This document shows positions 21,605-28,962 of a stretch of DNA of 28,962 nucleotides, piece after piece. The DNA is from Tritrichomonas musculus. Taxonomy: Eukaryota; Parabasalia; Tritrichomonadida; Tritrichomonadidae. Position 1 is the first letter of the stretch; each line of letters opens with the position of its first letter. Where the stretch lies: NCBI GenBank assembly GCA_039105265.1, contig JAPFFF010000252.1:1-28962 (forward strand), given 5' to 3'. Below the pieces are notes generated by a model. That model searched no databases. It was not told the origin of the DNA and was given only the letters and a program-made list of their open reading frames with translations. A program made the position numbers and the translations under genes.

Positions 21605-23572
21605 ATGTCAGCAGTCGGAATTGATCTTGGTACTACTTATTCATGCGTTGGTGTCTTTCGCCACAACAGAGTAGATATCATTGCAAACGATATGGGTAAT
21701 CGTACAACACCATCTTATGTCGCTTTTACAGATGAAGAACGTCTTGTCGGTGATGCAGCAAAGAACCAAGCAGCCATGAATCCAACAAACACAGTATTCG
21801 ATGCAAAACGTATGATTGGGCGTAAGTTTTCAGATCCAATTGTTCAAAAAGATATGCAACACTGGCCATTCAAAGTTGTTCGTGGAGACGCAGAGAGGCC
21901 ACGAATTCAAGTCCAATGGAAAGGTGAGACAAAGCAATTTTATCCAGAAGAAATTTCAGCTATGGTTTTAGGTAAAATGAAAGAAGTCGCAGAAACGCAA
22001 TTAACAGAAAAAGTTACAGATGCAGTTGTTACAGTTCCTGCTTATTTCAACGATGGACAACGTCAAGCTACTAAAGATGCAGGTGTGATTGCAGGATTAA
22101 ATGTTCTTCGTATTATCAATGAACCAACAGCAGCAGCAATTGCATTCGGATTAAATGAGAAATCAGACAAAGAACGTCATGTTCTTATCTTCGATCTTGG
22201 AGGTGGTACATTCGATGTTTCACTTCTTGATATTGATGGAGGTATGTTTGAAGTTAAAGCAACAGCAGGAGACACTCACCTTGGAGGTGAAGACTTTGAT
22301 AGCAGAATGGTTAACTACTTTGCAGATCGTTTCCAAAAGAAATTCAAATGCGATCTTCGTCAGTCACCACGTGCACTAAGAACACTTCGTACAGCATGTG
22401 AACGTGCTAAGAGAACATTATCAACAGCAACTACAGCTTCAATCATTTGTGATTCGCTTTATGAAGGACACGATTTCATGGATAACATTTCACGTGCTAT
22501 GTTTGAAAACTTGAATGATGAATTATTCCGTTCAACAATGAATCCAGTTGCACAAGTTTTGAAGGATGCAAATATGTCAAAGAGTGATGTTACAGATATT
22601 GTTCTTGTTGGAGGTTCATCCAGAATTCCACGTGTTCAACAATTGCTTCAAGATTTCTTCAATGGCAAACAACCATGCCGTGGAGTTGACCCAGATGAAG
22701 CTGTTGCATATGGTGCCGCAGTTCAAGCAGCAATCATCAAAGGAGACACATCAGAAGCAGTCAAAGACATCCTTCTTCTTGATGTTGCACCACTTTCACT
22801 TGGTATTGAAACAGCAGGAGAAATCATGACAGTTTTGATTCCTCGTAACACTACAATTCCAGCCAAGAAATCACAAGTTTTCACAACATTCAGTGACAAC
22901 CAACCAGCAGTTACAATCAAAGTTTATGAAGGAGAACGTTCAAGGACACGAGATAACAATCTTCTTGGTACATTTGATTTAACAGGAATTCCTCCAGCGC
23001 CACGTGGAGTTCCACAAATAGAAGTTACCTTTGATGTCAACGCCGATGGTATTATGAATGTTTCAGCGCAAGATAAATCTACCGGGAATGTTAAGAAGAT
23101 CACGATTAAGAATGAGAAAGGACGTCTTTCACAATCCGATATCGATAAGATGGTTGCAGATGCCGAGAAATTCAAAGCACAAGATGAAGAAGTTCGTAAG
23201 AAAGTTGAAGCCAAGAATGCACTTGAAGGATACTGCTTTGGAGTTCGTAACTCATTATCGAACGAACAATTTGCGAATGCCATTCCACAGACAGATAAGG
23301 ACACTATCAACAAAGAAATCAACGACACGCTTGCGTGGGTTGATGCACATCAAGATGCTGAAGTTTCAGAATTTGAAAGCAAACAAAAAGAACTTGAAAG
23401 CAAATTGATGCCAATCATGCAACGCGCATATCAAGGAGCAGCACCAGGAGGATCCGGAGCCGGAGGTCCAGGTGGAATGCCAGGCGGAATTGATCCAAAT
23501 ATGTTCAACCAAGGTGGCTCAGGTGGAACATCAGGAGGACACAGTGGACCACGTGTTGAAGAAGTCGATTAA
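21605..23572 (+). CDS. HSP70: Cytosolic Hsp70 chaperone, unit 7 (D97E variant)
   Basis: An intact 655-codon gene that differs from the other intact copies by one residue. Codon 97 (21893-21895) is GAG rather than GAC, giving Glu for Asp in the stretch [10 protein letters not shown]. This lies in the ATPase domain in a loop that varies between Hsp70 family members, and the change keeps the charge, so loss of function is unlikely. It is the only amino-acid difference among the seven intact copies. The unit also has one extra T in the T-run near 24846-24854 in the following spacer. Confidence 0.98.
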   Translation: MSAVGIDLGTTYSCVGVFRHNRVDIIANDMGNRTTPSYVAFTDEERLVGDAAKNQAAMNPTNTVFDAKRMIGRKFSDPIVQKDMQHWPFKVVRGDAERPRIQVQWKGETKQFYPEEISAMVLGKMKEVAETQLTEKVTDAVVTVPAYFNDGQRQATKDAGVIAGLNVLRIINEPTAAAIAFGLNEKSDKERHVLIFDLGGGTFDVSLLDIDGGMFEVKATAGDTHLGGEDFDSRMVNYFADRFQKKFKCDLRQSPRALRTLRTACERAKRTLSTATTASIICDSLYEGHDFMDNISRAMFENLNDELFRSTMNPVAQVLKDANMSKSDVTDIVLVGGSSRIPRVQQLLQDFFNGKQPCRGVDPDEAVAYGAAVQAAIIKGDTSEAVKDILLLDVAPLSLGIETAGEIMTVLIPRNTTIPAKKSQVFTTFSDNQPAVTIKVYEGERSRTRDNNLLGTFDLTGIPPAPRGVPQIEVTFDVNADGIMNVSAQDKSTGNVKKITIKNEKGRLSQSDIDKMVADAEKFKAQDEEVRKKVEAKNALEGYCFGVRNSLSNEQFANAIPQTDKDTINKEINDTLAWVDAHQDAEVSEFESKQKELESKLMPIMQRAYQGAAPGGSGAGGPGGMPGGIDPNMFNQGGSGGTSGGHSGPRVEEVD

Positions 23573-23835
23573 ATTCCTATGTAATTGAATTTTTTTTTAA
23601 CTTAATTCAACAAAATTGCAAAAACAAATTGTAAATTAATAAAAGCATGTTAATATTTTATTTTAAAATTAAATCAAATATTCTTTTATTATTTTAAAAC
23701 TAACTCATTTCTATTATGAAAGTAAATCAGAGAATGATAGCATTTAAAAGAAAAGAGTGACATTTTTTTATTATTATTATTATTGTCAAATGCCAGAATA
23801 AAATTAAATAAATGTAATTAATTAAGAACATTAGC

Positions 23836-23908
23836 GGGACTTTAGCTCACCTGGGAGAGCGTACGACTGAAGATCGTAAGGTACGTGGTTCGAGTCCGCG
23901 AAGTCCCA
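23836..23908 (+). tRNA. tRNA-Phe (GAA), unit 7
   Basis: Same 73-base gene and ten-T terminator. The spacer that follows is the standard 450-bp form. Confidence 0.97.
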
Positions 23909-24358
23909 AAATATATTTTTTTTTTATTTATTTATTTTTGTCGAAAATCAAAATGATTTTAAAATTTATAAATAAGAAATATAAAGTTTTCTTTTTTGTT
24001 TTTGTTTTCCATATATATTTATATTTATGTTAACACGTATGCTGAAGAAACTGTCAATAAAAATAAAAAAATTGTTTTCATTTGAAATCAATTGAGTAAT
24101 ACATTTGAAATAAAAATAAGAATAAAAATGAAATTTATATCAATTTAAAAGATAAAGAGTTATATTTTAATAATTGTTATAAAATTGATTAAATGATAAG
24201 TGAAGATTGTCATAAAAATACATGACAAAACAAGACAAGACAAAATAAAAAAAAAAATTTCACAATAAAATTTATATATAATAAAGATAATAGGAAAAAC
24301 AGTTAAAGTAATATAAGAAATGATATAAGTTTAAGAGTGAAGAATAGACTAATTTATT

Positions 24359-24475
24359 GAAGCGGCCATACCCGGCTGGATACATCCAGCTCCATTCCGA
24401 ACCTGGAAATTAAGCAGTCGCGGGCTGCATCAGTACTGGGCTGGGTGACTTCCCGGGAACGTGTAGTGTCGCTTC
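24359..24475 (+). rRNA. 5S rRNA, unit 7 copy A
   Basis: Full-length 5S gene with the standard flank, although the units on both sides carry the variant flank. Confidence 0.95.
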
Positions 24476-24632
24476 CTTTTTTTTCTTTTATAATATATAT
24501 ATATAATAGAAGAATACAAATATATTTTTGTTAATTTTATCAAAGCTACATTTTAAAAATCATTAAAAAAAAGCGGTTATAATAATATGCTAAATGATAT
24601 AATTTTAAGAATGGAGAATAGACTAATTTATT

Positions 24633-24749
24633 GAAGCGGCCATACCCGGCTGGATACATCCAGCTCCATTCCGAACCTGGAAATTAAGCAGTCGCGGGCT
24701 GCATCAGTACTGGGCTGGGTGACTTCCCGGGAACGTGTAGTGTCGCTTC
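24633..24749 (+). rRNA. 5S rRNA, unit 7 copy B
   Basis: Full-length 117-base 5S gene, unchanged, followed by seven T. Confidence 0.95.
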
Positions 24750-25162
24750 CTTTTTTTCTTTTCTTTTTATTAATAATATATTATATATATCTTTATATGT
24801 TTCACTTATGGTGTTGCTTCTCTAATTTATTTTTTTTTCGAAATGATTTTTTTTTGTTATTTGTTTTTAGGTAAAAAACATCATTAATTATTATATGTAT
24901 TCAATTTTTGGAATTATTTATGTGAAAATTTTCTAAATTGATTGACTATTTATCGAAGAAAATAGATATGTGTTTTGACTATTTATCGTCATAAAAATAT
25001 TGAATGAATTCCTCTCAATCATTTTCAATATATTTGAATGATTTTCTCTCAATTTTGATTCTCCCGACCATTTAACATTTGTGAGAATGTATACAATTTT
25101 GAATGATACTAAGAAAAATGTAAATTTTAAAAATCATTTTTTTTATTTGAAACACAAAACAA

Positions 25163-27130
25163 ATGTCAGCAGTCGGAATTGATCTTGGTACTACTTATTC
25201 ATGCGTTGGTGTCTTTCGCCACAACAGAGTAGATATCATTGCAAACGATATGGGTAATCGTACAACACCATCTTATGTCGCTTTTACAGATGAAGAACGT
25301 CTTGTCGGTGATGCAGCAAAGAACCAAGCAGCCATGAATCCAACAAACACAGTATTCGATGCAAAACGTATGATTGGGCGTAAGTTTTCAGATCCAATTG
25401 TTCAAAAAGATATGCAACACTGGCCATTCAAAGTTGTTCGTGGAGACGCAGACAGGCCACGAATTCAAGTCCAATGGAAAGGTGAGACAAAGCAATTTTA
25501 TCCAGAAGAAATTTCAGCTATGGTTTTAGGTAAAATGAAAGAAGTCGCAGAAACGCAATTAACAGAAAAAGTTACAGATGCAGTTGTTACAGTTCCTGCT
25601 TATTTCAACGATGGACAACGTCAAGCTACTAAAGATGCAGGTGTGATTGCAGGATTAAATGTTCTTCGTATTATCAATGAACCAACAGCAGCAGCAATTG
25701 CATTCGGATTAAATGAGAAATCAGACAAAGAACGTCATGTTCTTATCTTCGATCTTGGAGGTGGTACATTCGATGTTTCACTTCTTGATATTGATGGAGG
25801 TATGTTTGAAGTTAAAGCAACAGCAGGAGACACTCACCTTGGAGGTGAAGACTTTGATAGCAGAATGGTTAACTACTTTGCAGATCGTTTCCAAAAGAAA
25901 TTCAAATGCGATCTTCGTCAGTCACCACGTGCACTAAGAACACTTCGTACAGCATGTGAACGTGCTAAGAGAACATTATCAACAGCAACTACAGCTTCAA
26001 TCATTTGTGATTCGCTTTATGAAGGACACGATTTCATGGATAACATTTCACGTGCTATGTTTGAAAACTTGAATGATGAATTATTCCGTTCAACAATGAA
26101 TCCAGTTGCACAAGTTTTGAAGGATGCAAATATGTCAAAGAGTGATGTTACAGATATTGTTCTTGTTGGAGGTTCATCCAGAATTCCACGTGTTCAACAA
26201 TTGCTTCAAGATTTCTTCAATGGCAAACAACCATGCCGTGGAGTTGACCCAGATGAAGCTGTTGCATATGGTGCCGCAGTTCAAGCAGCAATCATCAAAG
26301 GAGACACATCAGAAGCAGTCAAAGACATCCTTCTTCTTGATGTTGCACCACTTTCACTTGGTATTGAAACAGCAGGAGAAATCATGACAGTTTTGATTCC
26401 TCGTAACACTACAATTCCAGCCAAGAAATCACAAGTTTTCACAACATTCAGTGACAACCAACCAGCAGTTACAATCAAAGTTTATGAAGGAGAACGTTCA
26501 AGGACACGAGATAACAATCTTCTTGGTACATTTGATTTAACAGGAATTCCTCCAGCGCCACGTGGAGTTCCACAAATAGAAGTTACCTTTGATGTCAACG
26601 CCGATGGTATTATGAATGTTTCAGCGCAAGATAAATCTACCGGGAATGTTAAGAAGATCACGATTAAGAATGAGAAAGGACGTCTTTCACAATCCGATAT
26701 CGATAAGATGGTTGCAGATGCCGAGAAATTCAAAGCACAAGATGAAGAAGTTCGTAAGAAAGTTGAAGCCAAGAATGCACTTGAAGGATACTGCTTTGGA
26801 GTTCGTAACTCATTATCGAACGAACAATTTGCGAATGCCATTCCACAGACAGATAAGGACACTATCAACAAAGAAATCAACGACACGCTTGCGTGGGTTG
26901 ATGCACATCAAGATGCTGAAGTTTCAGAATTTGAAAGCAAACAAAAAGAACTTGAAAGCAAATTGATGCCAATCATGCAACGCGCATATCAAGGAGCAGC
27001 ACCAGGAGGATCCGGAGCCGGAGGTCCAGGTGGAATGCCAGGCGGAATTGATCCAAATATGTTCAACCAAGGTGGCTCAGGTGGAACATCAGGAGGACAC
27101 AGTGGACCACGTGTTGAAGAAGTCGATTAA
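25163..27130 (+). CDS. HSP70: Cytosolic Hsp70 chaperone, unit 8
   Basis: An intact 655-codon gene encoding the standard protein, with Asp at residue 97. It is the last complete hsp70 in the window. The gene itself is standard, but the unit's spacer is the most diverged: an altered tRNA terminator, the 20-bp deletion and three base changes. Confidence 0.98.
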   Translation: MSAVGIDLGTTYSCVGVFRHNRVDIIANDMGNRTTPSYVAFTDEERLVGDAAKNQAAMNPTNTVFDAKRMIGRKFSDPIVQKDMQHWPFKVVRGDADRPRIQVQWKGETKQFYPEEISAMVLGKMKEVAETQLTEKVTDAVVTVPAYFNDGQRQATKDAGVIAGLNVLRIINEPTAAAIAFGLNEKSDKERHVLIFDLGGGTFDVSLLDIDGGMFEVKATAGDTHLGGEDFDSRMVNYFADRFQKKFKCDLRQSPRALRTLRTACERAKRTLSTATTASIICDSLYEGHDFMDNISRAMFENLNDELFRSTMNPVAQVLKDANMSKSDVTDIVLVGGSSRIPRVQQLLQDFFNGKQPCRGVDPDEAVAYGAAVQAAIIKGDTSEAVKDILLLDVAPLSLGIETAGEIMTVLIPRNTTIPAKKSQVFTTFSDNQPAVTIKVYEGERSRTRDNNLLGTFDLTGIPPAPRGVPQIEVTFDVNADGIMNVSAQDKSTGNVKKITIKNEKGRLSQSDIDKMVADAEKFKAQDEEVRKKVEAKNALEGYCFGVRNSLSNEQFANAIPQTDKDTINKEINDTLAWVDAHQDAEVSEFESKQKELESKLMPIMQRAYQGAAPGGSGAGGPGGMPGGIDPNMFNQGGSGGTSGGHSGPRVEEVD

Positions 27131-27393
27131 ATTCCTATGTAATTGAATTTTTTTTTAACTTAATTCAACAAAATTGCAAAAACAAATTGTAAATTAATAA
27201 AAGCATGTTAATATTTTATTTTAAAATTAAATCAAATATTCTTTTATTATTTTAAAACTAACTCATTTCTATTATGAAAGTAAATCAGAGAATGATAGCA
27301 TTTAAAAGAAAAGAGTGACATTTTTTTATTATTATTATTATTGTCAAATGCCAGAATAAAATTAAATAAATGTAATTAATTAAGAACATTAGC

Positions 27394-27466
27394 GGGACTT
27401 TAGCTCACCTGGGAGAGCGTACGACTGAAGATCGTAAGGTACGTGGTTCGAGTCCGCGAAGTCCCA
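27394..27466 (+). tRNA. tRNA-Phe (GAA), unit 8
   Basis: Same 73-base gene. Its terminator differs from the others: six T rather than ten, followed by an expanded run of ATTT repeats. Confidence 0.97.
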
Positions 27467-27473
27467 AAATATA

Positions 27474-27501
27474 TTTTTTATTTATTTATTTATTTATTTT
27501 T
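27474..27501 (+). terminator. Altered tRNA terminator, unit 8
   Basis: Here the T-run is six T (27474-27479) followed by four ATTT steps and ATTTTT, where the other units have ten T and two ATTT steps. The net gain is four bases. Six T should still stop Pol III, so function is probably kept. Confidence 0.65.
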
Positions 27502-27803
27502 GTCGAAAATCAAAATGATTTTAAAATTTATAAATAAGAAATATAAAGTTTTCTTTTTTGTTTTTGTTTTCCATATATATTTATATTTATGTTAACACGT
27601 ATGCTGAAGAAACTGTCAATAAAAATAAAAAAATTGTTTTCATTTGAAATCAATTGAGTAATACATTTGAAATAAAAATAAGAATAAAAATGAAATTTAT
27701 ATCAATTTAAAAGATAAAGAGTTATATTTTAATAATTGTTATAAAATTGATTAAATGATAAGTGAAGATTGTCATAAAAATACATGACAAAACAAGACAA
27801 GAC

Positions 27804-27813
27804 AAAATAAAAT
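27804..27813. other. Junction of 20-bp spacer deletion, unit 8
   Basis: The same 20-bp deletion as in unit 6 with the same product sequence. The linked changes C to A (27891) and T to C (28057) are also shared with unit 6. One further change, A to G at 27898, three bases before 5S copy A, is private to this unit. Confidence 0.85.
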
Positions 27814-27900
27814 TTATATATAATAAAGATAATAGGAAAAACAGTTAAAGTAATATAAGAAATGATATAAGTTTAAGAGTGAAGAATAGAATAATTTGTT

Positions 27901-28017
27901 GAAGCGGCCATACCCGGCTGGATACATCCAGCTCCATTCCGAACCTGGAAATTAAGCAGTCGCGGGCTGCATCAGTACTGGGCTGGGTGACTTCCCGGGA
28001 ACGTGTAGTGTCGCTTC
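27901..28017 (+). rRNA. 5S rRNA, unit 8 copy A
   Basis: Full-length and unchanged 5S gene. Its immediate upstream flank has two changes (AGAATAATTTGTT), the most altered 5S flank in the window. Confidence 0.95.
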
Positions 28018-28174
28018 CTTTTTTTTCTTTTATAATATATATATATAATAGAAGAACACAAATATATTTTTGTTAATTTTATCAAAGCTACATTTTAAAA
28101 ATCATTAAAAAAAAGCGGTTATAATAATATGCTAAATGATATAATTTTAAGAATGGAGAATAGACTAATTTATT

Positions 28175-28291
28175 GAAGCGGCCATACCCGGCTGGATACA
28201 TCCAGCTCCATTCCGAACCTGGAAATTAAGCAGTCGCGGGCTGCATCAGTACTGGGCTGGGTGACTTCCCGGGAACGTGTAGTGTCGCTTC
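28175..28291 (+). rRNA. 5S rRNA, unit 8 copy B
   Basis: Full-length and unchanged 5S gene with the standard flank, followed by seven T. Confidence 0.95.
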
Positions 28292-28703
28292 CTTTTTTTC
28301 TTTTCTTTTTATTAATAATATATTATATATATCTTTATATGTTTCACTTATGGTGTTGCTTCTCTAATTTATTTTTTTTTCGAAATGATTTTTTTTGTTA
28401 TTTGTTTTTAGGTAAAAAACATCATTAATTATTATATGTATTCAATTTTTGGAATTATTTATGTGAAAATTTTCTAAATTGATTGACTATTTATCGAAGA
28501 AAATAGATATGTGTTTTGACTATTTATCGTCATAAAAATATTGAATGAATTCCTCTCAATCATTTTCAATATATTTGAATGATTTTCTCTCAATTTTGAT
28601 TCTCCCGACCATTTAACATTTGTGAGAATGTATACAATTTTGAATGATACTAAGAAAAATGTAAATTTTAAAAATCATTTTTTTTATTTGAAACACAAAA
28701 CAA

Positions 28704-28962
28704 ATGTCAGCAGTCGGAATTGATCTTGGTACTACTTATTCATGCGTTGGTGTCTTTCGCCACAACAGAGTAGATATCATTGCAAACGATATGGGTAATC
28801 GTACAACACCATCTTATGTCGCTTTTACAGATGAAGAACGTCTTGTCGGTGATGCAGCAAAGAACCAAGCAGCCATGAATCCAACAAACACAGTATTCGA
28901 TGCAAAACGTATGATTGGGCGTAAGTTTTCAGATCCAATTGTTCAAAAAGATATGCAACACT
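28704..28962 (+). CDS. HSP70: Cytosolic Hsp70, unit 9 (5' part, cut by window end)
   Basis: The first 86 codons of a further hsp70, open and identical to the intact copies up to the window end (through QKDMQH). It carries the first phosphate motif IDLGTTYS and the ATP-site Lys 68. The upstream spacer is standard. Whether residue 97 is Asp or Glu, and whether the gene stays open, cannot be seen. Confidence 0.93.
   Translation, partial: MSAVGIDLGTTYSCVGVFRHNRVDIIANDMGNRTTPSYVAFTDEERLVGDAAKNQAAMNPTNTVFDAKRMIGRKFSDPIVQKDMQH

Larger units (their letters stand above)
1..28962 (+). repeat. Tandem array of hsp70 / tRNA-Phe / 5S / 5S units
   Basis: The whole window is one direct tandem repeat. The distances between successive hsp70 start codons are 3559, 3557, 3557, 3557, 3557, 3537, 3558 and 3541 bp. 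Every deviation from 3557 is explained by a visible indel: net +2 from indels inside the first hsp70, minus 20 in unit 6, plus 1 in unit 7, and minus 20 plus 4 in unit 8. Reading unit against unit, genes and spacers are the same apart from a handful of positions. No unique sequence flanks the array on either side, and the window begins in one hsp70 upstream region and ends inside another hsp70. No transposase, terminal inverted repeat or target-site duplication is visible, so unequal crossing-over or gene conversion is the simplest origin. An extrachromosomal form or an assembly artefact of copy number cannot be excluded from sequence alone. Confidence 0.98.

Noticed and set aside
1-28962. Mobile element or CRISPR-like array as the cause of the repetition
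   Set aside because: The 3.5-kb units are contiguous host genes with no transposase, reverse transcriptase, terminal repeats or target duplications, and there are no short repeat-spacer series.

Overview
The window is one head-to-tail tandem array from an AT-rich unicellular eukaryote. A unit of about 3,557 bp repeats with all genes on the + strand. Each unit holds an intronless cytosolic Hsp70 gene (655 codons), then a tRNA-Phe(GAA) gene, then two identical 5S rRNA genes. There are eight complete hsp70-tRNA-5S-5S sets, with hsp70 starts at 281, 3840, 7397, 10954, 14511, 18068, 21605 and 25163. The start of a ninth hsp70, at 28704, is cut by the window end. The array runs off both ends of the window, so its true size is unknown. 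In total it shows seven intact hsp70 genes, one broken and one partial, with eight tRNA-Phe and sixteen 5S genes.

Layout of a standard unit, counted from the hsp70 ATG: hsp70 0-1967; a 263-bp AT-rich spacer; tRNA-Phe at +2231; a 450-bp AT-rich spacer; 5S copy A at +2754; a 157-bp spacer; 5S copy B at +3028; then a 412-bp spacer carrying the hsp70 upstream region of the next unit. RNA polymerase II (hsp70) and RNA polymerase III (tRNA, 5S) genes therefore alternate in one direction. T-runs follow each Pol III gene. The shared theme is translation and protein folding: two RNAs of the translation machinery and the chaperone that handles nascent or stressed proteins. Nothing seen requires them to be functionally coupled.

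The units are almost identical even in the spacers, so the array is either very young or homogenised by unequal crossing-over or gene conversion. The few differences I found are: a broken hsp70 with scattered single-base indels in the first unit, a 20-bp spacer deletion with linked base changes in units 6 and 8 but not 7, a D97E change in unit 7, an ATTT expansion in unit 8, and a one-base T-run change in unit 7.

Organism: the Hsp70 ends in EEVD and has no leader, the tRNA has no encoded CCA, and introns are absent, all of which point to a nuclear eukaryotic genome. Very AT-rich spacers, a TCA-type initiator-like motif shortly before the ATG, a TAAA overlapping the stop codon and the appearance of the 5S gene make me lean toward a parabasalid (trichomonad-like) protist. 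That lean is an inference and other AT-rich protists are not excluded. I recall that in Tritrichomonas foetus a protein gene (ubiquitin) is reported between 5S genes, which would be a parallel to this arrangement.
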